From contig NZ_JADOBI010000011.1 of assembly GCF_015644585.1 (NCBI RefSeq), forward strand, positions 62,001-126,000: a stretch of DNA of 64,000 nucleotides, written 5' to 3'. Below are positions 26,989 to 34,513 of the stretch, piece after piece. This DNA comes from Rahnella laticis (lineage in GTDB: Bacteria; Pseudomonadota; Gammaproteobacteria; Enterobacterales; Enterobacteriaceae). Made by a program: the position numbers and the translations under genes. Numbering within the stretch: the stretch's first letter is position 1; the number at the start of each line of letters is the position of its first letter. The notes below the pieces were generated by a model. The model searched no databases and had not been told where the DNA came from. It saw only the letters and a list, made by a program, of their open reading frames with translations.

Positions 26989-29256
26989 ATGAAAAATACA
27001 CTTTTCACCGGCATATTAAGTGCCGGTTTAACGCTGGCCGCACCGCTGGCATTCGCTGACACCACAGATTCAGAAAGTAATAAAGAAACCGTCGCCTTCA
27101 GCCCGCTGAAAGTTTCTGCGGCAAAAGTAAACAGTGAACATGAAGCGATGGCAAAGCCCGGCGCGTTCAGCTCGCGTGGTGAAAACACCAACCTGCAATC
27201 GACCGATTCGGTGTTGCGCGGTATACCCGGCACCTTCACGCAGATTGACCCGAGCCAGGGCACGGTAGACGTCAATATTCGCGGAATGTCCGGCTTTGGG
27301 CGCGTCAACACCATGATCGACGGCGTCACCCAAAACTTCTACGGCTCCTCAGTACCGGGCGGGATTTCCCACGGCTCGACGAGCAGCGCGGCGGGCGCAC
27401 TGATCGACCCGAATTTCCTGGTCGGCATTGATGTCTCGCGCGGCTCCAGCGCCGGTTCAGCCGGGGTTAACGCCCTCGCGGGCAGCGCCAACCTGCGCAC
27501 TATCGGCGTAGATGACGTGATTTTTTCCGGCAATCCGTTCGGGATACGCACCCGCTTTTCCGCCGGGAATAACGGCATCGGCGAAAGCGGTATGGTGGCG
27601 GTGGCGAGCAAAACAGACGCCTTCACCGACACCGGCAGTTTTGGCATTATGGCGGCCATCAGCGGCAGTTCTATCGATGCTGATTTCAAAAATGGCGACG
27701 GTCAGAACAGCAGCGATTTCGGCTACGAAAAGAGTTACCGCCAGAATCCGAAATCCCAGTTAGTGAAAGTGGATATTAAACCGGATGAATTTAACTCTAT
27801 TGAATTATCCGGGCGGCATTACGAGAATAAATTTACCCAGCGTGATATCCGCAGCGATGACTTCTATATGAAATATCATTTCGCGCCCTTCTCTGAGCTG
27901 GTGGATTTTAATCTGATGCTGAGCACCAGCCGCGGGAATCAAAAGTATAACGAGAACACGCTTTATACTTTTTATAATACCGATGCCAGCAATCAGTCTG
28001 ACGCTCTCGATATTAATAACACCTCGCGCTTTACGCTCGCTGACGTGGATTTAGCGTGGAGTTATGGCAGTAAGCTGATGCGTAATAAGTACGATAAAAA
28101 CATCAACAGCAACGCCTGGGATCCGGATAACCCGGATGCGGCAGAACAGTCCATCGAGAACAACACTTTCCAGCCTTCCGGCAAACAGGATGTTTACAGC
28201 CTGTATACCGGGCTGGAGCTGAAAAAAGGCATCTGGCAGGCCAACTTTGACCTGAATTACAGCTATTACGATCTCAGCGGATACAAACCGGCGTGCGATC
28301 CGCGCGTTGCCTGTTTCCCGCAGGGTGGCCAGGATATCCATTTAACCGAAGACGGATTTAACCCGTCGGTCATGTTGTCGGCGGAAGTCCGGCCATGGTT
28401 CCAGCCGTTTGTCAGCTACAGCAAATCCATGCGCGGTCCGAACGTTCAGGAAGTGTTTTTCTCCAACTCAGGCGGCGCGTCCATGAACCCGTTCCTGAAA
28501 GGCGAACGGGCTGAAACCTACCAGATTGGTTTCAACTCCACTGCCGGTAACCTGTTGTTTGAAGAGGATGCTTTCCGCCTGAAAGCCCTGTATTACACCA
28601 GCAGAATCAAGAATTACATCTACAGCGAATCCTTTATGGTGTGCCGTAATGGCCGCAAATGCAGCATTGGCGAAAATATCCAAAACGACTGGGAAGATGC
28701 CAGCGATGAGTATTCCGACAACATGTATATCTACGTGAATTCCCTGTCGCCGGTGCGCACACACGGCGTTGAGATTGAAGCGGAATATGATGCCGGACGC
28801 GCCTTCGCCAAACTTTCGTTCAGCAAGGAACACACCAATCAGCCGACGTCGATCGCTACCGGTTCCTTTGGCGTCGGCAATATTAACGAGCTGCCGCAGA
28901 TGTATTTCACGGTGGATACCGGCGTGCGTTTCCTCGATGAATCCCTGACCGTAGGCTCGCTGGTGAAATACACGGGGAAAACCCGCCGCACCTCACCGGA
29001 TCAGAACTTCAACGAACAAACCGGCGCGCTGGAAAACGAAGATATGCCGAAGATCCCGACGATTGTCGATCTCTACAGCACCTACGAAATTAACCGTAAC
29101 GTGATGCTGAAATTCACCGTGCAGAACCTGATGGATAAAGATTATTCAGAAGCCCTGAATAAACTGAATTCTATGTACGGCCAGAATGACCCGGGCACGT
29201 CGGTTAACACAGCCCGCGGCCGGACGTATATCGCGGGCGGCGAAATCCGCTTCTGA
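26989..29256 (+). CDS. TonB-dependent outer-membrane receptor, probably haem/haemoprotein
   Basis: A 755-aa receptor. A signal peptide ends near ALAFA; the plug domain includes STDSVLRGIPGTFTQIDPSQGTVDVNIRGMSGFGRVNTMIDGVTQNFYG and VGIDVSRGSSAGSAGVNALAGSANLRT. A 22-strand type barrel follows, ending in GGEIRF with the terminal Phe required for assembly. A segment like the FRAP/NPNL region of haem receptors is present as MRGP (481-484) and NPFL (500-503), but no His lies between them. GAGGGA precedes the ATG. The Fur box, ChaN-like lipoprotein and TonB paralogue support haem or iron import; the ligand is not proven. Confidence 0.85.
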   Translation: MKNTLFTGILSAGLTLAAPLAFADTTDSESNKETVAFSPLKVSAAKVNSEHEAMAKPGAFSSRGENTNLQSTDSVLRGIPGTFTQIDPSQGTVDVNIRGMSGFGRVNTMIDGVTQNFYGSSVPGGISHGSTSSAAGALIDPNFLVGIDVSRGSSAGSAGVNALAGSANLRTIGVDDVIFSGNPFGIRTRFSAGNNGIGESGMVAVASKTDAFTDTGSFGIMAAISGSSIDADFKNGDGQNSSDFGYEKSYRQNPKSQLVKVDIKPDEFNSIELSGRHYENKFTQRDIRSDDFYMKYHFAPFSELVDFNLMLSTSRGNQKYNENTLYTFYNTDASNQSDALDINNTSRFTLADVDLAWSYGSKLMRNKYDKNINSNAWDPDNPDAAEQSIENNTFQPSGKQDVYSLYTGLELKKGIWQANFDLNYSYYDLSGYKPACDPRVACFPQGGQDIHLTEDGFNPSVMLSAEVRPWFQPFVSYSKSMRGPNVQEVFFSNSGGASMNPFLKGERAETYQIGFNSTAGNLLFEEDAFRLKALYYTSRIKNYIYSESFMVCRNGRKCSIGENIQNDWEDASDEYSDNMYIYVNSLSPVRTHGVEIEAEYDAGRAFAKLSFSKEHTNQPTSIATGSFGVGNINELPQMYFTVDTGVRFLDESLTVGSLVKYTGKTRRTSPDQNFNEQTGALENEDMPKIPTIVDLYSTYEINRNVMLKFTVQNLMDKDYSEALNKLNSMYGQNDPGTSVNTARGRTYIAGGEIRF

Positions 29257-29278
29257 TCACTTCACATCAGATAAAAGC

Positions 29279-29314
29279 AAAAAAAAGGCCACGCAGAAAT
29301 CATTCCGCGTGGCC
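29279..29314 (-). terminator. Terminator of the MFS gene (also past the receptor gene)
   Basis: GGCCACGC (29287-29294) pairs with GCGTGGCC (29307-29314). Eight A precede it on the plus strand, giving a T-run on the minus strand, so it terminates the minus-strand MFS gene well and the convergent receptor gene more weakly. Confidence 0.8.
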
Positions 29315-29336
29315 CTTTCAACACATTTCTTACAGG

Positions 29337-30500
29337 TTACGCGACGGCTTTCTCAGCCTTTTTCGCCGCACGGCGGAAAGTGATCACGCAAAGCACGAAA
29401 CCAACAGCGCCCAAACCGCCCGCCGCCAGCGGGACAACGCTCAGGCCCAGCCCGCGTTCAATCACCACGCCGCCCACCCAGGCACCCAGCGCATTACCCA
29501 CGTTGAAGGCTGCAATATTGAGCGTCGACACCAGATTGGGCGCGTGTTTGCCGTAAGTCACCACGTTCACCTGCAAGGCCGGAACGGCGGCGAAGTTCAC
29601 CATCGCCCAGATGAACAACGTGATTTCCGCGGCCACCAGATGCACGCTGGTGAAGCTGAACAGCACGGAAAACACGGCGATCAGCAGGAAAGTCATGGTC
29701 AGGGAAACGCCCAGACGCCAGTCCGCCAGACGCCCGCCAACCACGTTACCGATGGTCAGGCCGAGGCCAATCAGCAGCAGCGTCCAGCTGACGCCGTGCT
29801 CAGAAACGCCGGTGATTTCGGTCAGGATTGGCGCGATATAGGTGAACAGTGCGAACATCGCCGCAGAAAAGAAGATAGTAATCGACAGCGACAGCCACAA
29901 ACCCAGGCTGCCCAGCGCGCGGATTTCTTTACGCAAATCCGTTGGTTCTTCTTCTTTCTTATCCGGCAGCTTTTTATACAGCGCAAACAGCGACGCCACA
30001 CCGATGACGGCCACAACCCAGAAAGTTGAACGCCAGCCAAAAGCCTGCCCCAGCGCGGTGCCCAGCGGAACGCCCAGCACGTTTGCCAGCGTCAGGCCGG
30101 TAAACATCAGCGCCACCGCAGAAGCACGGCGGTTCGGTGCCACCAGACTGGCCGCAACGACCGCGCCAATCCCGAAGAATGCGCCGTGGCACAGTGCGGT
30201 GATCACGCGCGCCAGCATCAGGAAGCCGTAGCTGTAGGACAACGCACACATCACGTTGCCGATAATAAAGATGCTCATCAGCAGCAGCAGGGTTTTCTTG
30301 CGCGGCAGTTTGGCGGTCAGCACGGCCATGATTGGCGCGCCGATAGCCACGCCCAGCGCATAGCCGCTGATTAACCAGCCTGCGGAAGGAATGCTGACAT
30401 TCAGATCACCCGCCACATTGGGCAACAGCCCCATGATGACGAATTCGGTGGTACCGATGGCAAATGCGCTTAGCGCCAGTGCCAGGAGTGCGACAGGCAT
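29337..30500 (-). CDS. MFS transporter, DHA1/YdhP-like
   Basis: A 387-aa twelve-segment major facilitator. It starts MPVALLALALSAFAIGTTEFVIMGLLPNVAGDLNVSIPSAGWLISGYALGVAIGAPIMA, which is the signature of the AraJ/YdhP drug:H+ antiporter group, and continues with HGAFFGIGAVVAASLV and GLTLANVLGVPLGTALGQAFGWRSTFW. Closest to E. coli YdhP from memory. The substrate is unknown; this group exports sugars, purines or drugs. A LysR regulator follows upstream on the same strand, 217 nt away. Confidence 0.87.
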   Translation of the reverse strand: MPVALLALALSAFAIGTTEFVIMGLLPNVAGDLNVSIPSAGWLISGYALGVAIGAPIMAVLTAKLPRKKTLLLLMSIFIIGNVMCALSYSYGFLMLARVITALCHGAFFGIGAVVAASLVAPNRRASAVALMFTGLTLANVLGVPLGTALGQAFGWRSTFWVVAVIGVASLFALYKKLPDKKEEEPTDLRKEIRALGSLGLWLSLSITIFFSAAMFALFTYIAPILTEITGVSEHGVSWTLLLIGLGLTIGNVVGGRLADWRLGVSLTMTFLLIAVFSVLFSFTSVHLVAAEITLFIWAMVNFAAVPALQVNVVTYGKHAPNLVSTLNIAAFNVGNALGAWVGGVVIERGLGLSVVPLAAGGLGAVGFVLCVITFRRAAKKAEKAVA

Positions 30501-30717
30501 AAAAACTCCGGATATTTTAGTTATGTTTAATGGCTCCGGTATTCCACCGGATTGGCTTAAATACCACGTTGATCACACTTTTGACCAGACGCAGTCTGTG
30601 CCCTGACTGCCTGCAAAACGTTCAATATCCGGATTAATCTTTACATAACAATACATTGCATAAATTGCGATAAAAGCCGAAAAGGAACCGATTCCAGTAA
30701 GCGCCTTGCGAAGCGGC

Positions 30718-31635
30718 TCAGCGCTTTTCATCCGTCAGGGACAGCCAGCGCGGATGCCCTTTGAACCATTCCACCAGGAAATCGAGCAAAGCACGCAGCG
30801 CCGCAGGCATCTGCCGCCGTGACGCGTAAATCGCGTAAATGCCCATTTCCTGCGGCTGCCAGCCTTCCAGCAGGGAAACCAGCTGCCCGCGGGCAATCAG
30901 CGGCGCCGCCGAGTAATAAGGCTGCATGACAATCCCCGCGCCTTCCACCGCGCCGGTCAGCAACACCAGCGATTCATTGGCGCTCAGATTACCGCTTACC
31001 GGCACCGTCACTTTTTCGCCCTGATGCTCAAACTGCCACAGGCTTTTGCCAAAATAGGTGTACGTCAGGCAGTTGTGGACGCTCAGATCCTGCGGATGCA
31101 GTGGCGTGCCCTGCGCGGCAAGATACGCCGGAGAGGCGCACACCACCGACGGACACATCGCCAGTGGCCGGGCAATCAGGTTCGGATCCAGATCATTGGT
31201 AATGCGCAGCGCCAGATCGATACGGTCTTCCACCAGATTGATTGCCCGGCTTTCCAGCTGGAGATCGATGCTCACCTGCGGGTGACGCCGCAAAAACTCG
31301 CTGACGGCAATCACCACCGCGCCCTGCCCGAAAGATTGCGAACAACTCAGGCGCAGTAAGCCGCGCAGTGCCTCACTGCCGGTATCGGCCACGCTGCCCA
31401 TTTCCGCCGCGACCGATAGCATTTTCCGGCACCGCGCCAGCGTGTTTTCACCGGCATCGGTCAGGCTGAGCTTGCGGGTGGAACGGTGCAGCAGGCGTGC
31501 GCCCGACCACTTTTCCATCTCCGACAAATAACGCGTCACCATCGCCCGCGACATATTCAGCGACTCGGCGGCATTGATCATGCTTCCGCGTTCCACGATG
31601 GCAACAAAGACTTGTGCAGCGGTAATTCTGTCCAT
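30718..31635 (-). CDS. LysR-family transcriptional regulator
   Basis: A 305-aa LTTR of the CrgA/YafC-like type. The helix-turn-helix is MDRITAAQVFVAIVERGSMINAAESLNMSRAMVTRYLSEMEKWSGARLLHRSTRKLSLTDAG; the effector domain follows with LRLSCSQSFGQGAVVIAVSEFLRRHPQVSIDLQLESRAINLVEDRIDLALRITNDLDPNLIARPLA. It is divergent from the metallo-beta-lactamase-fold gene at 31752 (116 nt gap), so that gene is its most likely target. Its ligand is unknown. Confidence 0.88.
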   Translation of the reverse strand: MDRITAAQVFVAIVERGSMINAAESLNMSRAMVTRYLSEMEKWSGARLLHRSTRKLSLTDAGENTLARCRKMLSVAAEMGSVADTGSEALRGLLRLSCSQSFGQGAVVIAVSEFLRRHPQVSIDLQLESRAINLVEDRIDLALRITNDLDPNLIARPLAMCPSVVCASPAYLAAQGTPLHPQDLSVHNCLTYTYFGKSLWQFEHQGEKVTVPVSGNLSANESLVLLTGAVEGAGIVMQPYYSAAPLIARGQLVSLLEGWQPQEMGIYAIYASRRQMPAALRALLDFLVEWFKGHPRWLSLTDEKR

Positions 31636-31751
31636 GATTCGTCCGGTTTATGCAACAAACAGTTGCGTATTATCCGGTTTTTCCCGCGGATTATGCAACG
31701 TACAGTAGATGCTTACTGAACGTGATTATTTTTGCTCTCTGAGGAAATGCT

Positions 31752-32627
31752 ATGCGCCTGTCCCTGAAACCCCTGACTTTGATCGCCGCCCTTCTGGGCA
31801 GCAGCCTGTCCGCTCATGCCGCCACCGCGCTGAAAATGGACGTTTATAACCCCGGTGAAAAAAGCGTATTTCCGGTGTCTTCTGAAATTATTACCGGTGA
31901 AAAAGACGCGGTGCTGATCGACGCACAGTTCCAGCGCAATGACGCGCAGAAACTGGTGGAGATGATCAAAGCAACCGGCAAAAAGCTGACCACCGTGTAC
32001 ATCAGCCAGTCGGATCCGGACTTTTACTTTGGCCTGGATGTGATCCACGCGGCTTTCCCGGAGGCTAAAATTATCGCCACACAGGCAACGGTCGATCAGA
32101 TCAATGCCACCAAAGACGGCAAAGTCGCTTTCTGGGGCCCGCAACTGAAAGATAACGCGCCGAAATCGGTCGTCGTTCCGGCTCCGCTGAAAGGCTCATC
32201 TTTCGAGCTGGAAGGCCACAAGTTTGAAATTCAGGGCGTGGATGCGGAACGCACTTTCGTGTGGATCCCGTCGCTGAAAGCCGTCGTTGGCGGTGTGCTG
32301 GTGAATGGCGACAACATGCATGTCTGGACTGCCGATACCCAAACCACGACATCGCGCAAACAGTGGGTCGAAGCGCTGGATGAAATCGCCGGGCTGAAAC
32401 CGTCCGTTGTGGTGCCGGGGCATTTCCTGCCAGGCGCTTCTCAGACGCTGGAAGCCGTGAAATTCACCCGCAACTATCTGCTGACGCTGGAAAAAGAGCT
32501 GCCAAAAGCTAAAGATTCCGCCGCGCTGGTCGCTGCGATGAAAAAACATTATCCGCAGCTGAAAGACGATTCTTCATTACAGCTGAGTGCAAAAGTATTG
32601 AAAGGCGAAATGAAGTGGCCGCAGTAA
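31752..32627 (+). CDS. Exported metallo-beta-lactamase-fold protein with altered metal site
   Basis: A 291-aa protein with signal peptide MRLSLKPLTLIAALLGSSLSAHA. The MBL-fold order is seen (strands around EIITGEKDAVLIDAQF, then the metal loop, GGVLVNGDNMHVW, VVVPGHFLPG). However, the canonical H-x-H-x-D-H motif reads Q86-S-D88-P-D90-F91: all three histidines are replaced and only the Asp is kept, while later metal-type positions (Asp in NGDN, His in PGHF) remain. It may bind one metal or none. It is divergent from a LysR regulator and ends at a strong terminator. Function unknown. Confidence 0.82.
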   Translation: MRLSLKPLTLIAALLGSSLSAHAATALKMDVYNPGEKSVFPVSSEIITGEKDAVLIDAQFQRNDAQKLVEMIKATGKKLTTVYISQSDPDFYFGLDVIHAAFPEAKIIATQATVDQINATKDGKVAFWGPQLKDNAPKSVVVPAPLKGSSFELEGHKFEIQGVDAERTFVWIPSLKAVVGGVLVNGDNMHVWTADTQTTTSRKQWVEALDEIAGLKPSVVVPGHFLPGASQTLEAVKFTRNYLLTLEKELPKAKDSAALVAAMKKHYPQLKDDSSLQLSAKVLKGEMKWPQ

Positions 32628-32658
32628 ATACTCTTCTTTAAATAATGAATAAAATCTG

Positions 32659-32690
32659 ACGGCGATATTATTTATCGCCGTTTTTTATTT
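32659..32690 (+). terminator. Intrinsic terminator of the MBL-fold gene
   Basis: ACGGCGATA (32659-32667) pairs with TATCGCCGT (32673-32681), followed by a T-rich run. Confidence 0.88.
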
Positions 32691-32919
32691 TCAGAAAATA
32701 CAGAGGAACTCTATTTACTATTTATCATTACGTTAGCCATCAGCCTTTCCCAAACAGCCAAAACATCTTTTATTAAACAATAACAACGCATTAATCAGTA
32801 ATTGAAGCCTCACTTTCCCCGTATTAGACTCCGCACGGCATTACACTTCCCCAAAAAAGGTACAGGGAAAATCCTATTCATTCTGGGATTACCCACCTCA
32901 ATTTATATAAAGGAATATT

Positions 32920-33252
32920 ATGAATTGGTATATCAAGGCAATAAAGAATTACTCCACATTTTCTGGCCGGGCGAAAAGAAGGGAGTACTGGTGGTTTACC
33001 CTTTTTAATGGTCTTATTTCATTAGGCGTAACGTTGTTTGCCCTGTTATTTGGCGATGATTGGATTATCTCGACGATTTACTCTTTATTCGCATTCTTAC
33101 CGGGTCTGGCAGTTATGGTTCGCCGTAATCACGATACCGGTTACAGCGGCTGGTGGATCCTCTGCCCTATTTTTAACCTGATCCTGATGTTCTTCAAAAG
33201 CGATCCTGAAGATAACCGCTTTGGCCCATATCCGGCGGAAACGGCGGAATAA
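32920..33252 (+). CDS. DUF805 small membrane protein (YhaH/YhaI-like)
   Basis: A 110-aa inner-membrane protein with the DUF805 features: N-terminal NYSTFSGRAKRREYWWFTLFN, two or three hydrophobic segments, the central RRNHDTGYSGWWIL and the terminal FFKSDPEDNRFGPYP. AAAGGA lies 7 nt upstream of the ATG at 32920. The role of this widespread family is not established. The 292 nt upstream (32628-32919) hold the MBL terminator and nothing else I can support. Confidence 0.9.
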   Translation: MNWYIKAIKNYSTFSGRAKRREYWWFTLFNGLISLGVTLFALLFGDDWIISTIYSLFAFLPGLAVMVRRNHDTGYSGWWILCPIFNLILMFFKSDPEDNRFGPYPAETAE

Positions 33253-33261
33253 TAGTGTGAA

Positions 33262-33292
33262 ACAGGGTGTTGCTTCACACGCAACACCCTGT
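33262..33292 (+). terminator. Hairpin after the DUF805 gene
   Basis: ACAGGGTGTTGC (33262-33273) pairs perfectly over 12 bp with GCAACACCCTGT (33281-33292), loop TTCACAC. The following sequence is only mildly T-rich. Confidence 0.75.
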
Positions 33293-33333
33293 ATTCTTAT
33301 GTATAACTCATACAACGATCAGGATTATCACTG

Positions 33334-33630
33334 ATGAACATGCATAACCCACCTCATCCCGGTGAACTGATTGCAGAAACGCTGGATGAGCTGAACGTCA
33401 GCGTGCGTGAATTCGCCCGCGCCCTGCACATCGCGCCTTCAACGGCTCAGCGGATCGTGACAGGGAAAATGGCCGTGACGCCGGAAATGGCGGTTAAGCT
33501 GGCAGCGGTATTGGGAGGCTCAGCAGAGTACTGGCTGAATTTGCAGGCAAACCGGAGCTTGTGGATAGCAGAACAAACGGTGGACACCAGCGGATTACAC
33601 CGGCTGGTCATGACGTTAAAACCCGCATAA
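33334..33630 (+). CDS. HigA-family antitoxin/XRE regulator, apparently without toxin partner
   Basis: A 98-aa HTH protein beginning [77 protein letters not shown], a textbook HigA sequence. HigB toxins are normally encoded just upstream, yet the 81 nt between this gene and the DUF805 gene cannot hold one, and the next gene downstream is on the other strand and unrelated. It may be an orphan antitoxin or a plain repressor. Its stop codon lies inside its own terminator hairpin. Confidence 0.9.
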   Translation: MNMHNPPHPGELIAETLDELNVSVREFARALHIAPSTAQRIVTGKMAVTPEMAVKLAAVLGGSAEYWLNLQANRSLWIAEQTVDTSGLHRLVMTLKPA

Positions 33631-33642
33631 CGCGGGTTTTTT
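33618..33642 (+). terminator. Intrinsic terminator of the HigA-like gene
   Basis: AAAACCCGC (33618-33626) pairs with GCGGGTTTT (33632-33640), followed by more T. The stem begins inside the last codons of the gene. Confidence 0.88.
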
Positions 33643-33667
33643 ATTACCTGAAAATCCTCACCTCAAC

Positions 33668-34387
33668 CTACTGCGTCACCCTGACAAACTGCCCTTCGGC
33701 GCGGACGTTTTGTCCGAAACCGCAGTCGCCGGTGGTATGCAGCATGACGCTGGCGACATCAAATTTCATATCCACGCTGCACTGGCCGCCGCCCGCGGAG
33801 GCATCGTCGGCTTCGTGATAAACCGCGTAATTATCTTTCACCGCCGTCACGACGGAGAAATCGCCGGTGTTCGGGCCGTAGTACAATGACATTTGCCCCA
33901 TGTACATACCGGTGAAATCGATTTTGAACTGCGCTTCTTCCGCTTTGACTTCCACCAGATTCCAGCTGCCGAAACCGGCATATTGCCAGTAAACGCCCGC
34001 CGGAGATTCCGGCTGCGGTAAGGCATCCAGTTTTGGCTGGATCTGACCCAGATTGTACTGTGATTTTTTGTCCGCAGGCGCCAGCATCAGCCACGCTTTG
34101 GCTTTCAGGTAATCTCCCTGCTTTATGTAGGTCAGTGCGATGTTGTTGTAAGCCGTCGCAATCTGGTCCTGCGGTTTGTGGCAAAACTCACTCCAGGCCA
34201 CCTGATTACGGAAAATTTCCCGCGCTTTGGCGATGTCCCCTTGCTGATACGCCACTTTTCCGGCGGCCGCATAGATGCCCGCTTTTACGCAATCGTTCGC
34301 AATATCCGGTTCATCAATCTGAGCAAACGCCTCAACACTGGCAAAACATCCTGCCACCAGCAGTAAATTCACTGCGACTTTCATCAA
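33668..34387 (-). CDS. Exported protein with TPR-like repeats, function unknown
   Basis: I do not recognise this 239-aa protein. It has a signal peptide (MMKVAVNLLLVAGCFASVEAFA), a helical half with TPR-like units (GKVAYQQGDIAKAREIFRNQVAW and AYNNIALTYIKQGDYLKAKAWLML), and a C-terminal beta-rich half with GQCSVDMKFDVASVMLHTTGDCGFGQNVRAEGQFVRV. Two cysteines in that half (GQC and GDC) and two in the helical half (NDC and EFC) suggest disulfides in the periplasm. It converges on the HigA-like gene and is divergent from the ABC exporter gene. Confidence 0.8.
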   Translation of the reverse strand: MMKVAVNLLLVAGCFASVEAFAQIDEPDIANDCVKAGIYAAAGKVAYQQGDIAKAREIFRNQVAWSEFCHKPQDQIATAYNNIALTYIKQGDYLKAKAWLMLAPADKKSQYNLGQIQPKLDALPQPESPAGVYWQYAGFGSWNLVEVKAEEAQFKIDFTGMYMGQMSLYYGPNTGDFSVVTAVKDNYAVYHEADDASAGGGQCSVDMKFDVASVMLHTTGDCGFGQNVRAEGQFVRVTQ

Positions 34388-34513
34388 ACATCCTTCTACT
34401 TTTGTGGTCTACAGAGCTTCGTGCTGGAAAAACATCCTTACAAGTGGCTCATTGCTCTATCGCGCTGAGGCACTCATTCTGGGATGATTGGCTTCACAAC
34501 ATATCGATGACTA

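Noticed and set aside
33253-33333. Possible HigB toxin in front of the HigA-like gene
   Set aside because: Only 81 nt are available and they are mostly a terminator hairpin; no frame can hold a HigB.
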